A program made the translations under genes and the position numbers. Positions 45,794 to 59,196 of a stretch of 64,000 nt of DNA are shown here, in pieces; positions within the stretch are counted from its first letter, which is position 1, and each line of letters begins with the position of its first letter. Below the pieces are notes generated by a model. It saw only the letters and a program-made list of their open reading frames with translations, made no database searches and had not been told where the DNA came from. This DNA comes from Zygnema circumcarinatum (taxonomy: Eukaryota; Streptophyta; Zygnematophyceae; Zygnematales; Zygnemataceae): contig CM074805.1 of NCBI GenBank assembly GCA_037447605.1, positions 5,101,044 through 5,165,043 of the forward strand, written 5' to 3'.

Positions 45794-46856
45794 ATGGTGA
45801 CCACTCGCCGGGCCGGAGGGGACCCGGGGCCCTCGGGGCCGCCACCTCCACCACCTGTCCCCCGGGACGAGGTGATGGAGGAGAACTCGGAGACTGCGGC
45901 CGTCCCCATGGAGGGGCCCAGTCCCGACCCACGGATGGCCCAGGCCATCCGGCGCATCTACCTCTTCCCAGCATGATGCAAGCGGCCAGTAGTCCAGCGT
46001 CTTTCCCCGGATGAGGCAGCTCATCATGGGTGTCAGAGCCGGAATGAAGACCCAAGGTAATACGCTTTCCTTTACAGGCGGAACATCCCTAGCTGCAGGG
46101 CACATTGGTGGCGGTGGTTGGGCCAAACGAAGGGTTACCTTTGGCGACCAACTGTGTCCCCCCTCAGTGGGTAAGCTTTTGCCCGAGCACTGTGAAGGAG
46201 CATGCAGGGTGTATGAGGGGCCTCTCTGATGGGTAAGGGGCGATTGGGATAGGTGAGAGAGAGATGAGCTTATCAAACACCCCAGGGCCTTGGATCCGGC
46301 TTGAGCCGGGATAAGTTCGAACATGGTCCAAACCAGCAGCGTCAAACAGTTTCTGCGCGACCTGCGGCAAGTGGTGCCACAAATCACCACGCACAAGCCT
46401 AGCCAGGCTGAGTTCTTTTACCACTTCAGGGAATGGCTTGAAGCCACACCTGAGGAAGCAGCTGAGGACTAACCCACGGACCTACGAGAGGCAAGTAGGG
46501 ACCCGGCCCCGGCCTCACATTTTGTACTTTGTCTGCAGCCATTAGGTGGACACGCGCCCTGCTGAGCGATGCGGGAGCCCTTCCCGACCAGCGAGAGGTG
46601 AGGCGTAATGTGAGGTCGTGGAGGCGGGACCCTGAAACTCACTGCCAAGATGGCAAGAAAAGAACAAGCGAGGCGGCGGGAAGTGGCTGCGCCCACTGCT
46701 ACTACCGCGACGCGAGAAGTTGACTACAGAAATGAAGATCGCGGCGGAGAACAAGAAGTGTTTCAGCTATGTAAGGCACAAGGCCGGGATTGCCCTCTGA
46801 ACACCAAGGACAAGAAGGGCAAGGGGCCGGCAAACCCCAACCCACCAGCAGCTTAG
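45794..46856 (+). pseudogene. Gypsy B gag (frameshifted)
   Basis: The N terminus MVTTRRAGGDPGPSGPPPPP is Pro-rich and followed by VPRDEVMEENSETAAVPMEG. Later parts are in several frames. The end reads RDCPLNTKDKKGKGPANPNP with the first zinc-knuckle residues lost. A counterpart of the N terminus lies on the minus strand near 53990-53781 in the inner gypsy. Confidence 0.65.
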
Positions 46857-47047
46857 GGGTCGTTGCTGGTGGACATGCTAGGTTAGGGGAGGGATGGAGA
46901 CTGCTGCCAGGACTAGGGGACATTTGTTTCTTAGAACCTCGGACATTCTTAAATTGGTTGGCAGACCTTTAAGAATGCACGATCTCTTTGTGTGTGATGC
47001 ACTCCCTGTTTCCATTTCCCTCTCCCCTGCCACCGTAGTGACTCCTT

Positions 47048-47500
47048 TGTTAGTGTACATAGTTAGTTCAGATTAGCATGTTTGTGTTGGCGCTTAGTTC
47101 CTAGGGGTGTGCTTCTAGGTGTGACATGTATGGGGACGGACTTACTTCCGTCTTGTGCCGGCGGCTTGAACCGACCGCTTTTAACCATTACTGAATAGTA
47201 TGGACCGTACGGACCATTACCAGTACGGACGAAGTACGGACAATTACGGCCGAGATCCGACATTTGGTACCGCGCCGAGAATGGGTCCTGGAGTACCGGG
47301 ATGGGAATGGCTGGGCCGGGAAGAAGCGGCGGAGGTGATGGAGTGGCGAACTGCACTGCTTGTCTGAGGAGGATAGTCCTTTCCTTATGAAGGGCGGCGA
47401 GAGTGTTCAACCAGTAGAGTATAGCCATCCTGGGTTAGGCGGTGGTGTTGGTATGTTTGCCAGTGGGTGTACTTATGCGCCTTAGGAGCAGTAGTTGTTA
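47048..47500 (+). repeat. Copia 5' LTR, first half
   Basis: Starts TGTTAGTGTACATAG. Contains the GTAC-rich block at 47180-47260 (ACCGTACGGACC, AGTACGGACGAAGTACGG). The element is cut at 47500 by the inner gypsy; the second half resumes at 54796. Confidence 0.85.
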
Positions 47501-48233
47501 TGTAACGGTGAAACCGCCTCTTACGGCTGGCAGCGGAATCGCACACGGCACTTTCGGCAAAGCGAGTTCAGATTGAGAGGATTGAGAGCCCGAGGAGTGG
47601 GGAGCAGCCGGGATGGGCGTGCAACCCGTATGCCCGATGCGTTGGTTGGGTGGCGGCTTCACTTGCGCCTGCACTTCCCGTTGAACCTCCTACCCGGCAT
47701 GGAGGATTGGAAGCGAGTACATCCAATGGCAGACTGCCACGTGTCCCTCACCGACTCAAATGGTGAGAGGTGGCCTGCTTATCACGAATGCTTTCACCCG
47801 CATTAAGCGTAGCAGCTTGTAGCCAATGGCAAACTGTCGTTACGATGGAGCCTACGCTGGCGGTGGCGGGCCAACCCGATCACGTCCGTGCCAGCGGGTA
47901 ACGTTATTATGCAGACGGCGGGAGAAGAATCAAGGGAATCGAGGCGCGGCCGAATCCCAATAGCGAACAGAAGTTAGTCACATTAGTGCCCGAAAGATTA
48001 GTCCGTGATCTCCTCTCGCGAGAGGAGGGACCTTCGCCATTGGCGATGGGGCCCATAGAAGTTATGTGGCGGCCGCGGGTGAACCAATTCTTATGGTTGA
48101 ACCTAGGACCTCGTGGAGTCTATAGGGTGTCCAGATGCCACTAACCGTTAGGTACTGCATTGGATGGAAACATAAAGCCACGCCGGGCTCTAAGTAACCC
48201 TTCCCCCTTGGGGTGACTGTAGCGTTTCGCTCC
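47501..48233 (-). repeat. Inner gypsy 3' LTR
   Basis: 733 bp, read on the minus strand from TGGAGCGAAACGCTACAG to CCGTTACA. Same orientation and clear similarity to 54036-54795, for example around the GATGCGTTGGTTGGGTG word in both. Confidence 0.8.
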
Positions 48234-48511
48234 ATTACTCCCCCCCTGTGAGAATGTGAACGCCCTCGTTCACGTGTGTGAGTAGTAAAGTATTTCGTAG
48301 TTTCAACGGCGGTCGAAGACTCTACGTGATAGCAGGGAGGCTTTCGTGATAATCGGTCAAGTCCTTTTCGAGGTGCGGGGCGACCGGGAACCCCAGAGCG
48401 CCCTGCTTCCGCTCTCTAGCGACTGCGCCTCCCGATTCAAGTTGATGAGCTCCACGGCAGTGTGGATTTAAGTTGCCCTACCATTTCCCCATGTGCTATG
48501 TTCAACCCCAC

Positions 48512-48721
48512 TTAGCCCAACCATTTCACGAGGTATTCGTGACGGGAAGATCGACCCTTTCTCACAAGACGGTGGGCTTGAATGGTTTCAACTTCATACT
48601 CAAGTTCACCCTCAAGCTCCACTGGTGGGGGAGGTGGCTGGATCCTCCCATCGCTACGGTAGACTTTTAGCAAGCCCACATGAAAGACCGGATGCACCTT
48701 CACGTGGGATGGTAAATCCAA
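48512..48721 (-). pseudogene. Inner gypsy integrase C terminus with chromodomain
   Basis: LDLPSHVKVHPVFHVGLLK closes the integrase GPF/Y module. ETIQAHRLVRKGRSSRHEY followed by LVKWLG begins a chromodomain. This places the family among chromoviruses, whose chromodomains guide integration to marked chromatin. Confidence 0.85.
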
Positions 48722-48922
48722 CCTGTAAGCGACATCATTGATTAAACTGCGACCTTAAAGGTCCTATATGAAGCGGAACCCGCGGCCTTACGTGTTCGCC
48801 ATAGCTTTTGAGTCTCAAGTTCTTGGTACTTACTTGACACCTCGCCGCCCCGTTGAAGGTGAGTTGGAGGCTCTGATGGCGGTCAGCATAGGCCTTTTGT
48901 CGCGACTGGGCCGCTAGCAGGG

Positions 48923-49700
48923 TTACTGCCGTGCCCTCTGCAGCGCCTCAGACATTAGTCGGACAAAAGATCTGACTGCGGGAGGTTGAGTCCCATCAGT
49001 CCCTCTCAGCTTCCAAGGATCGGGGTTTCTGTGGACGCCCATGTTCCACGGATCAGGGGGCTGATCCCTTGGTTGCAGGGGATTTAGAGGATGCTGGCCA
49101 AAGTTCAAGAAGAAAGGGGTGGTACCAATGGACTCCTGGTAAGCATTATTGATGGCATACTCAGCCAGCGGGGCGATTCGTCCCACCCATCGGTGGAGTC
49201 CCACATAATGCCGGGGTAATCCTCCGGGATCTGTTCACCGTTCGTCGGCCCATGGGTTTTGCTTGGCGGGTGAAAAGGCGTACTCAGCGCACCTTGGTCC
49301 CAACGATTTTGACACTTAGTCGAAATGGCCCGGTGAATCGTGAATCCACGGTCGGAACTTACAATTTCGTGAAGACCATCTTTGGCTCACACTTTTAATC
49401 AGCTTATACAACGATGCGCGATCTCGTGGTAGTGATCTTAGTAGTTGGTGCAAAACACCATCTTCGCTGAAACTTATCGACAAAAGAGCGAGGATGGAGT
49501 CATGCCGGTGTCACGGGAAGATGCGTGATCAAGTCCATACCCACTATCCCATTTCAAAGGTGTGAGGGTTGCGGTAGCCGGGGAATCCTGCCAGTCGCGG
49601 GGTTTATTCGTTGACAAGTTGGACAAGCGAGTACATACGCTTTTACATCCCTCGTGAGTCCAGGCCACCAGAACTCACGGAGCAGTGCCTCACGGGTTCT
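48923..49700 (-). pseudogene. Inner gypsy integrase
   Basis: A zinc-finger segment EFWWPGLTRDVKAYVLACPT followed by CQRINPATG (about 49690-49590) leads into a decayed catalytic core and then APLAEYAINNAYQESIGTTP (49190-49120). Frameshifts separate the pieces. Confidence 0.8.
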
Positions 49701-49917
49701 AGCAACTCCCATGTGACCCCTGTACGGAGGATCATGTAGCTCACGGAATGACTGGCGTCACAGTCCGGCCCAGGCACGGTATTTGCGTGGCCGTGGTGCG
49801 AGATCCGTCGCCCCAAGACGCCGCTTTTGTCGCCCATAGCCATTACAGCCATCGGGGAACAAAGGATCACGGTATACCCTCACGGATCATGCATGCGAGA
49901 TCGAGAGGCGAGGAGGG

Positions 49918-50253
49918 TTAATACGTCTTGGGAGTGGAGGGATCACACTTGACAAGCATCTTGGAATGAGGGTGGGGGTTGGTAGGCCCCTCACCTCTGT
50001 CATCTCGTTCCACCAACACCCGAGTCGACGAGTGCACCATCCAGGCAAGATGCCGGGGCTGCCTGCTCAGTGGGTCGGCTACATTCAGCCTTCCGGGCCG
50101 ATAGACCCACTGGCAGTCAAACCTTTGGAGGAACTCAGACCAGCGTGCCTGCCGCCTAGACAAGGTCTGTTGGGTAGAGAGAAACGTCAGCGGGCGGTGG
50201 TCAGTGACCAGCGTGACCGCTTTCGCCCCCTCTAAATAGCACCGCCATGTCAC
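49918..50253 (-). pseudogene. Inner gypsy RNase H
   Basis: VTLVTDHRPLTFLSTQQTLS, then RRQARWSEFLQRFDCQWVYR and PGRLNVADPLSRQ match the gypsy RNase H/tether region. It lies between reverse transcriptase and integrase, as expected. Confidence 0.88.
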
Positions 50254-50559
50254 CGAGAGCGTGGACCACTTTACTGGCGGTTCACATTAAGATTCGCGAG
50301 AATAGTTGCCTTTCGGCCGGGATTCCATTTCGCGACTTTCATACGCCAAAAGGTTGGCCACCTTGAAAGCAGACGGCACCCAAAGCGAATCACGGCATCA
50401 CAAACCACTTCGCAAAGGCTTGGGCGGGTCCGTAGCAGAGTGGAGTCGCGAAGTATTGGCGCTGGAGTGCATAGCGCACACCGCCGAATGCATCGGCATT
50501 GAGGGGGTCCATGTAAAGGGACTTGGAGCGTGTCAGAGTAGTCAAGGGTAACCAACTTA

Positions 50560-51116
50560 CTAAACCCTTGGATGAACTTACGAAAATAATTCGCAAAGCC
50601 CTGAAAGGACCTCAACTAATGCAAGTCAGTCGGTGGCGCCCAAGTTTCTACTGCTGAAACTTTGGCAGGATCAGGCCGAAGGCCTTGATCATTCAAGATA
50701 TGCCCAAGATAGAGCAACTCACGTTGCATGAAGTGACACATCTTCCTCTTGGCATAAAACTGGTGTTTCCCTCGAGGGTCTCTCGAAACGCTTCCGGCAT
50801 TGTTAGTGTGCCCTCCCTCAGATGCTACTTGAGAGCAGGGATATGCATCGAGTAAACCAAAAACAAACTTTCATCATTACTTATGAGCGTCTCGTTAAGT
50901 AGCGGCCTGGAAAGTCATGGGGCATCGATCGATCAAGGGCAACACCTTATTGGAAAATGACGACCAATCGGTCAGAACTGGCAGTTTTTGGCACATCGGC
51001 TTACGGTGACGCGGATCTGATGATACCCGAAACAGATCAAGTGATGTAAACACTTTGGCGAAATGAAGGCGATCTATGAGATCATCAATGCGTGGTAAAA
51101 CAAGCGGTTCTTTCAC
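50560..51116 (-). pseudogene. Inner gypsy reverse transcriptase remnants
   Basis: LPRIDDLIDRLHFAKVFTSL followed by DL is the reverse-transcriptase palm entry motif. The catalytic YLDD block is lost to deletion. FQGFANYFRKFIQGFSKLVT (about 50612-50550) marks the thumb end. Confidence 0.8.
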
Positions 51117-54035
51117 GGTGATCTTGTTGAGTCTTGGCGATAATCAATGCACATCCTCAGCGAGCCATCTTTTCTTCAACAAACAAGATGGGCGCGAAAG
51201 GGGCTTTGGTAGGTTCTATCCAGCCCTTGTCGCGTAAGTTATGGCCCCGCTTTTCGCATCTCGCCGGTTTCTTTAGGGCTTAACCCGATAGATCGTACTT
51301 GGCTGACTTTGCTTTCGAGCTTCGAAGAGGTTGTGTGCCCCACTCCTCTAGATGGTGGCAACCCTCTTGGAAAATTAAATCGAGGAAAAGCGTCCACGAA
51401 GGCTGCGTCCAACGGTTGGATTTTTAGATTGGAACAGCCCGAGCACATAAAATTAGATGTGATACGCCATTCGTCTTCAAATGCGTGAACATCCTCGATT
51501 GGCTGCCACTTGACATGCACCATGAACAAGGTGCAACCTTCCATGCGCTAAACTTTGGCGATTCATGGTGGCGGGGAGATAAGGGTGGCGGTACGCTTGA
51601 TAGCTTAGCGGTTGTGGCTCTGCTGAGTCTGAAGTGGCCACTTGTCACCAGCGTGGGGAAATGCAATATGGGGCAGAAAAAGTCCATTTGTGCACTTGAC
51701 CATGGTTAACAACCTCCCCAAAATAACATAAATTACCGAGGCAGTTGTGTTAGAAGGCCGCTGCGCTACTTGGGGAATAAATTGAACTTGATCTTGGAGT
51801 GTGGCGCTACCCGAGGAGATGCGGCCCCGCTGCGTCCATCCCGAAAGTAACAACTTTCCGAATGAGGGAATCACGTGGTCAGCTTAAGCCCATTTGGGTG
51901 AGCGAGAACAACAAGTGCTTTTATCTGCCTTGATATCTAGCCATTAGAAGCTGGCGGGTGACCATTAGTACGATCCGATGAAGATGCGTAGCACGATGGG
52001 CAGGTGGAACAGATAAGCGCATATGCGAGAAGGTTGAGGGCGAGTGGTCCTCCCACACACCAATGTAGGGTGAGCCAACCCGGCAAGCTGGTGGATCCTT
52101 CCATCTCTTGCACCGACGTGCCTTTCACCAGCGTTTAGCTGACGCTTGAGTGGCGTTGGGGAAAGGTGCAACTGCCATGTGGCGATGAACCCGGCACATG
52201 CGGCCAGAACATGGGAGGTGTTTCCATGACTTTGTCTAAAAGCATCCATGGCACATTGCATGAGAACATCATTGCCCATGACATTGAGGATAAAGACATG
52301 CCAATCACCATTCATCACGACATCCATAAACCCAGAAGGAGTCACTACAGTGGCAGGGGAGAGGGGAATGGGAAGCTTGAGTGCATCAAACACAAAAGTC
52401 ATTACATTCCAAAAGTCTCTTACTTCCAACAAGTTAAGAATGTCGAGGTTAAAGCGATATCTAGTCTGGCGGTTTCCATCCTTCCCTAACTGCGTGTCCC
52501 TGCTTGACGACCTGGCTGCTGGTGGGTTGGGGTTTAGGCCCACCCCTTCCATCCTTGGTGTTGAAGGCAATCACGGGCCTTGTGCCTCCTTGAGCAGGAA
52601 ACACTATTCTCAGCGCATCGCTGCTCCATTTCCTGCGGAGTCAACCTGTGGAGGTGGGTGGGCGGGCAGCCACTTGCGGTACGCTGGCGGCATTCTTTCA
52701 CGCGGTTGGCGAGGGAGAGTCCCCGCCTTCCCGCGACCTGTCCGCGTCGCCCGACCTGGTCGGAAGGCTACATCACGGTTCTTGGCGGTAATGCCATGAA
52801 TACGCATCAAAATGCGGCCGAGTCGGCGAGGTCCCGCAGTTTGAGTAAGGTAGGTTAGTTCTTAAGCTACTTCCTGAGGGTAACTTCAAGCCAACCATTC
52901 CTAAAGTGGAAAAACTCAGCATCGAGGAGCTTGTAGGTGTGGTGATTTGAGGCACCGCATGCGCTGGCGAGTCTCCTTGAAAGCGCTTGGCCGCTGCCGG
53001 TTGGACCATGTTACGAAAACTTTTATCCCGGGCCTCCCGGATCCAAGCCCAAAGTACGATGCAGTTCTCTCTGAACTTAGCCCAATCGTCCCCAATCTCA
53101 TCGAGAGGCCCTCATACGCGGTATCGGCTCTCTGTGAGTCTTTGGAAATAGCAAAGCTTTACCGGAAGAAGGGCGGTTAAGTCATAAAGTAACCGCTGAT
53201 TTGACCCAACCACTACTCATGTAATCGGCGGTCGGTGGTAGAGATGTTAAGCCCCGAAAGGAAAGAGGGCCACCTTGGCCCCGTTAAAGTGAGCATACAA
53301 ATGCTAAATTCTGAGGGGCTTGTGATCCAGAGGGGCCCGGGATCTCCCTCCGCCCCAGCTGAAGCTGCCCCGGCAGGGTCCCCACTGCTGAGGTGGTTGT
53401 CACCAGTGAGGTGACTTCCCAAATGGAAAAACGGTGGGACTTCTAGCGTTTTGCTTAAATGACCGGTTGAGCGTCAGGCGAACGGCCTCCCAGAATTAGT
53501 TACCCCAGCCCCTTCAGGGACTGCTGCATCTACTACCTCTGACTGAGGTTGGGGACATACCTTCACCGATTCTCGGGCACATCCAGAAAGGCCGGGAACT
53601 CCATTGGGCGTGTCCACGAGGCAGTGGGGCCCAGTAGCCGACTCCCATAATGATCCCACCTTCTATGGCGACTCAGCGTATTCCGTTGCGCTCCCTCAGC
53701 CTCCCCGAAATTATAATCTGTTCCTCTATCTTGGGGCGCCCTGATGTGGGCCCGTCATGGGGTAGAGGCCACGATTGAGCCTACTGGAGCCACGGGCTCG
53801 GTTGGGCATTAGAAGAGAAGCGGTGGTCTCGAAGATGACCTTGATCACCCGTGGGCTGGACTCGGCCCCTCCATGGAATACGAGGAGGGAGCGTAGTCTC
53901 AGAGTTCTCTCCCTCCATCTCCCTGCGTCGGGGAAGCGGGGAGGTCCCAAGGCCCGGGTCCCTCGGCGGCCATTTGGTACCATGACCCACTGGTTCTCCC
54001 TAAGGGGAGGCCGCAACTTTGGCTCACGATACCAA

Positions 54036-54795
54036 TGCTTGAGGCACGGCCGCCTCTTCAGCTGCTTGGCAATCACACACGACTCAATAAGCAGGAGTTC
54101 AGATTGAGAGGATTGAGGAGAGAGAGGCTTGAGTGGGGAGCGGCGGGATGGGCGATGCGGCCATTATCTTGCGATGCGTTGGTTGGGTGAGCGCGACGTC
54201 TACCCATACGCTTCCGTTGAACCTCTACCAGCATGGAAGGTTGAAGCGAGCTGTCCAATATGTGAACTGCCGTGTCCCTCTCGACTCAAATGGGTGAAGG
54301 TGGCCACAACATCTGCAATGCTACTTTCCCGCATTCCGCTTGGCCTTAACGGCCTTGGCCTTGTCACGTCAGGTGCCACTTGATTAGAGCCTACAGCGGC
54401 GGCAGCGGTGGGGCCAGCGATCATCCCATTACCAGCGGGTAAGCAGGTATTGTCGCGAATGAAACGGGCGTAAAGAATCCAAAAAGGGGATCGGGCAGCG
54501 GCGAAGATCGATATCAGCGAGGAACAGTTGGTCAGGTAGTGCGGGTGTCCGTGATCCTCCTGCACGCTGGGGAGGGACCTTAACTTGTGGCGGTGGGGCC
54601 CGCATGGGGTATAATGGCGGCCCCGCGGGTGAACTTGATTCTTATATGGTTCGAGCCTACAGGACCTCAGGTAGTCACATGGGGTATCCGATGCCCTACT
54701 TGGTTAGATGCTTGCATTGTGGATGAAACATAAAAGCCACGCGAACTCACAAAAGTAACCCTTCCCGCAGGGTGGCTACATGCGTACCAGCTACA
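54036..54795 (-). repeat. Inner gypsy 5' LTR
   Basis: 760 bp. On the minus strand it begins TGTAGCTGGTACGCATG and ends next to the primer-binding relic at 54034. Confidence 0.8.
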
Positions 54796-55197
54796 ATTTG
54801 GAATTCATTTAGACAGATTCAATTCGCGTACATGGTCGGCACGATGGCCGTGACATGTCACGTCACAACCCCATACTATATAATTGAAGTGGGTGTGTAA
54901 GTTAGAAACAGCTTCTTGATATGCATTGCAAAGAGCTGCATGGCAGTTTGAGGCATAGCTTTGTGGGAGGTGGACCTTTGTGAGTCTGGGTGTGTGAGAG
55001 AAACACTCCACGTGAAGATGAAGTGATCATGGTGAAAGCTTGACTAGGCATGGGGGCTTGAGGTTGGAAAGCTTGTCATCATAAAGGATTTTAAGGCCAC
55101 AAGAATCTACGTTTTCTATTCGCCTCACAAGTGTATTTGTGTATGCCGCGTGAGTGAAAAATAGTGAGAGTCTTTATGAGGCACCGGGAGGATTTCC

Positions 55198-55960
55198 ATG
55201 GGCGGTGAAGAGGGAAAAGGGTGGAGGTGAATTTGCTTCTCATCCCTACGCCCCTCTCACAAGAGTAGTATCCGAGCTCATGGTGAAGAGGAAGGGCTGA
55301 GTGTGAAGTTTAATGTCCACATTTGATGGAACTGACTACAAGGATGGAGGTGGCGGTGACTCCCATACTTGAAAGGAAGGGACTTCTTGGTCATGTGACT
55401 GGGAAAGGTGAAGGCGCCGCCCGGTACATCCGTGGAGGAGCTTGCAAGAGTGGAAGGCAGTGACAACCAGGCCATCACTCAGGATTGCAATGAGTGTGAA
55501 GGGAGGACGCCGCATGCTCTCACGACCTCGGCCGCGTCACCACGAGATGTGGAAGTGTTTGGAGGACATATGCGATCACGAAGGACAGCGTCCATTGGTG
55601 CACCACCTTTTTTACTGCGAACCGGGAAGATGAAGATGAGCTTGGATGAGAAGGCGGCGTGACTACATGGGGCGCACGGCGGTCGTACAGCGCTTCGTGG
55701 TGATGGGCAAAAGTGCTTGAGTGGATCCGCCAGATGCGGCAGTTCTTGGTTGTGGTTTGCCCGAGTCGCTTTGGCAGCACATGCAGCGCCCTTGAGCAGT
55801 TCTTACCACTTCTTCTTTGACCTTTGAGCAGAGGTAAAGCGGATTCTTCATCGAAAGAAGGACGCTCTTCGCGGCCGCATCCGTCTGCGAAGTGAGAGCG
55901 TGTTGGCTGATGAAGGAAGAAACCTTTAAGGAAGAGAGCAAGGCAGGAGGAGGTGGCGGA
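55198..55960 (+). pseudogene. Copia gag (frameshifted)
   Basis: The presumptive start codon (55198) lies 64 bases inside the 5' LTR end. The frame is broken by a stop soon after; the 3' LTR copy (from 60578) stays open to the LTR end. Downstream pieces (EGSDNQAITQ and EVFGGHMRSRR-like) correspond to the AIDNKALTQIV and MWKCLEE blocks of related copies. Decayed. Confidence 0.55.
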
Positions 55961-56333
55961 GATCGTCCAAGGGGACATCGCGTCACTGGTGACCAGGTCA
56001 CTACTCCAGCGAGTCGCGGATTTCGGCAGGCGGCCCAAAATTGTGAAGGGAGAGACGCCAAAACGAAGTCGAGCAGAAGAGTTCCGCAGGCGCTTGCCTT
56101 CAGAGTGCAAGAAGAAGAAGTCACAGAAGCATTGATTCGCGAAGTGCACTCGCATTACAAACTTGATGTTTCTTTGAGAAGAGGCATGTGGAGTTCAATG
56201 GGGAAGAATATGCTTGAAGGACCCGGAAAGCCGTAGCTCGATATTGATTTAAGGGCGTCGGCGCGCACATGTGTCTTGACTGGCGGGGGTTGTTACACGA
56301 GATGAGATAAGCTCCGGGCCTACGTTCAGTTCA

Positions 56334-56546
56334 GTGGCGGCTGGTGAGGAAGTGAAGGTGACCAGCGGAGGCGACGTGAGGATCGTCTTAGGAGGAGAGA
56401 GTGAAGGGGCAGCTACCATGATTGGTAACGTGCTTTATACCCCTGGGTTGCGAAGGTGTCTGATAGGACAAGTGTCTGACGAGGTTACTCGATCCACTGA
56501 TAGCGAAATTAGCGTGGCTAGACATAAGCGGGAATGTCTTATTTGA
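56334..56546 (+). pseudogene. Copia protease C-terminal region
   Basis: EVKVTSGGDVRIVLGG, then ATMIGNVLYTPGLRRCLIGQ, matches the VLYVPGLRRNLLS-type block that follows the copia protease active site. The active-site DSGAS itself lies upstream in damaged sequence and was not found intact. Confidence 0.65.
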
Positions 56547-57991
56547 GAGCCGCCGGAGAACTTTATGCGTCTTCTGATGGAAATGCGCCCGAAAAGAAGG
56601 AAGTCGATTTTGCTTATGACCAAGATAGTCTTGAGAAGTAAGCGCAGGAGGCTTGGGCATGTGAGAGTTTTAGAGCCATCACTTGAGTGCACTCGAAGAG
56701 GTTAGTCAGAGGCTTGGACTTGGAAGTCTTGATTGATCCCATATGAGAGGATTTACGAGAGCTACATTAAAGAAGGGAAGATCCATCATTGGGCCACATT
56801 AAAGTGCGAGGATGGAGAGGAGGCTGGCGCCAGGCTTGATTGGCGCTTGGCACTTTGAACTTGTGTGGCCCCATCACCCGACGAGCTTGGGAGGGAGGTC
56901 GTGTCACTTTCATGGTGGCCCTGCGAGATTTGGGTGGGGTGCTCTTGACCTTTTGAAGTCGGCGCTTATCCAGCCTTGAGCTTGGAAGATCGCGGTGCAG
57001 GCGGGAGAAGCGACCCATCTGCTCAAGAACCTCGTTGAGACAATAATGGAGAAATTAAAACAAGGTGTTGATGTAAAGTGGCAGAGCTTGGGAATCAGCG
57101 GGGAGTTCTCTCTGCTCCATACTCACCTTGAAGTATCGACTACTTGAAGAGTGAACAGGACTCTTGGAACATAGCAAGAGCGATGTTACTTGATACCATT
57201 TCTTTTGTGACATTTTGGGAGAAAGCGGTATTGGCTACGCCACTTATGTGAGGAAACAGGTGTCGATCATGGGTCTTGGAGGGTCAGTGCCTGATGAAGG
57301 TGTGGAGTGGGGCGAAGCCCAGCGTAGGACACTTAAGCATTTGGATCAAAAGTGCTGGTATCGCGTCTCTACAGAAAGGTCAGTGTGGAGGATTTTTCCC
57401 AAAGGGGCAAGGAGGGCTTCTTTTCTTGGATACGCCTTGTTGATTGCGAGGGCTTCACGAGGGGGTGTATAGCCTTGAGACCAAGAGGTAGAGATCAGCA
57501 AGGGGGCGTGAGGTGGATGAGATCACCGCACGTCCCCTTTACCCGCACTCATGGAGCGTGCTGATGGTGCGTGTCCCTCAGATTCACCCTATGAGGAAGG
57601 TGCAAAGTGATTCTGAGTCACCGGGCCGGAGAAGGTGCGGTGGCCACTCAAGCTGAGGCGGAGGAGAAATGCCACGCCCATTCCATTCACTGACGGCCTG
57701 TGGAAGTCGAGTGATGATGAGACAAACCACGACCTTGTTTCCCTTGGGTTCTCCACATTGGGGAGACATGCGGGAGTCAGAATGCGGGACGCGAAGGAGG
57801 CATCAGCTACCGAAGTCTCGGAGGAGACGCCTCGGTTCACGAGGAGGCAGCCAGCATGCGCGCCAAGTTGGTGGCGAACCCGCGTCGCGGTGGCGAATGA
57901 AGAGTTCTTTGGAGGAGATGGCTGATGAGCGGAAGGGAGGAAGTGTCGACTCGATGCAGTGGCCAAGACGCTTTGAAGAGCATCCTACGTA

Positions 57992-58465
57992 ATGGAAGAC
58001 AAGTGCTGGGAGACGAGGCGGCCTCCAAATCACGTTTCAGTCGAGGTATGCACTACGGCGCATCTCTGCGGAAAGCACGAAAAGAATGCCGGGATCATTA
58101 CTGCATCATTCGGTGACATGGACGATTTGCCTTGTTACATGGCCCATACTATTGAGCCTCAGACTTACGGGGAAGCTGTTGAGGGGCCAGATCAGATCAA
58201 GTGGCAGGAGGCCATTGATAGTGAGTGGAACAGTCTGATTGAGAATCAGACTTGGCGCTTGGAGAAGCTCCCACCTGGGAGGCGTGCCATCGGCTGCAAA
58301 TGGGTCTTCAAGGTTAAGAGGAAGGCGGACGGCAGCATTGATAGGTACAAGGCGCGACTCGTGGCCAAGGGCTACAGTCAGAAGGAAGGAGTTGACTACA
58401 CAGAGACCTTCGCTCCTGTGGTGAAGTTCAACTCCTCAGCTCCCTCTGTTATTCGCGACCCTTGA
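57992..58465 (+). pseudogene. Copia reverse transcriptase, N-terminal part
   Basis: Clear RVT_2 domain: IKWQEAIDSEWNSLIENQTW, LPPGRRAIGCKWVFKVKRKA, then YKARLVAKGYSQKEGVDYTE and TFAPVVKF. The frame fails just after this. A downstream piece (about 58735-58970) carries GVHVDDTILI, where the usual Tyr of YVDD is His, then GEAQYLLGIQAKR. Confidence 0.9.
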
Positions 58466-59196
58466 GGGGATGCATGTCACCAGTTGGACATCAGGCACTT
58501 TCGCCATGGGAATCTTGATGAAGAGATATACATGGGCGGCCGAGGGAAACTGAAGGAAAGGAGAACTTATTAATGCAGACTCATTGAAAAGAGGTTTGTA
58601 TGTAGAGTGGCTTGAGCCCTCGGCGTGTGGTATGAGAAGATCATTGAACTCTCTTCACGGGGGCTATGGGTTTGATCACGTTTGAGACTGATACTTGTGT
58701 GTACTCGGTTAGTAGAAGATGATGATAAGTTGTTTGTTGGGGTACATGTGGATGACACGATCTTGATCAACAAGTCCTCTTAGCGGCATTACTTGAGTTG
58801 AAGAACTCTTGCGGGGAGAATTTCCAGATGGCCGACCTTGGAGAGGCCCAATATCTCTTAGGGATCCAGGCGAAGAGGGGCGGATGGTTCGGTATTCCTT
58901 TGTCGAAAGTGATATCTGAAGATGTGTTCGCGAGGAAGTTCAACATGTAAGTCTTGAGCCATGCACACAAGTCCCATAAGAGAGCTGGAGGATTGCAGCT
59001 TCACGAAGAGATGTCCCGTCTCTGAGGAGGAGGGAGGCAAAAGGCAATGGCTGGAGTGCCCATATCGATGGGGAGCCTCATGTATTTGATGGCCGAGGCC
59101 TGACCTTCTTGGCCGTGAGCGCGACAGCGGTCATGGAGAACCCGGTGAGGGCATTGGGAAGAAGGAGTCAAGCGTATATTCGGTTTTAGAAGGGGC

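Larger units (their letters stand above)
47501..54795 (-). mobile_element. Ty3/gypsy chromovirus nested in the copia 5' LTR
   Basis: A complete but dead element on the minus strand, 7.3 kb. 5' LTR 54795-54036, primer-binding relic TGGTATCGTGAGCC (54034-54021), gag near 53990-53480, protease/spacer about 52570-51500, reverse transcriptase about 51116-50560, RNase H 50253-49918, integrase about 49700-48923, chromodomain 48721-48512, 3' LTR 48233-47501. Frameshifts and stops occur throughout. No target duplication was visible at the two ends. Confidence 0.85.
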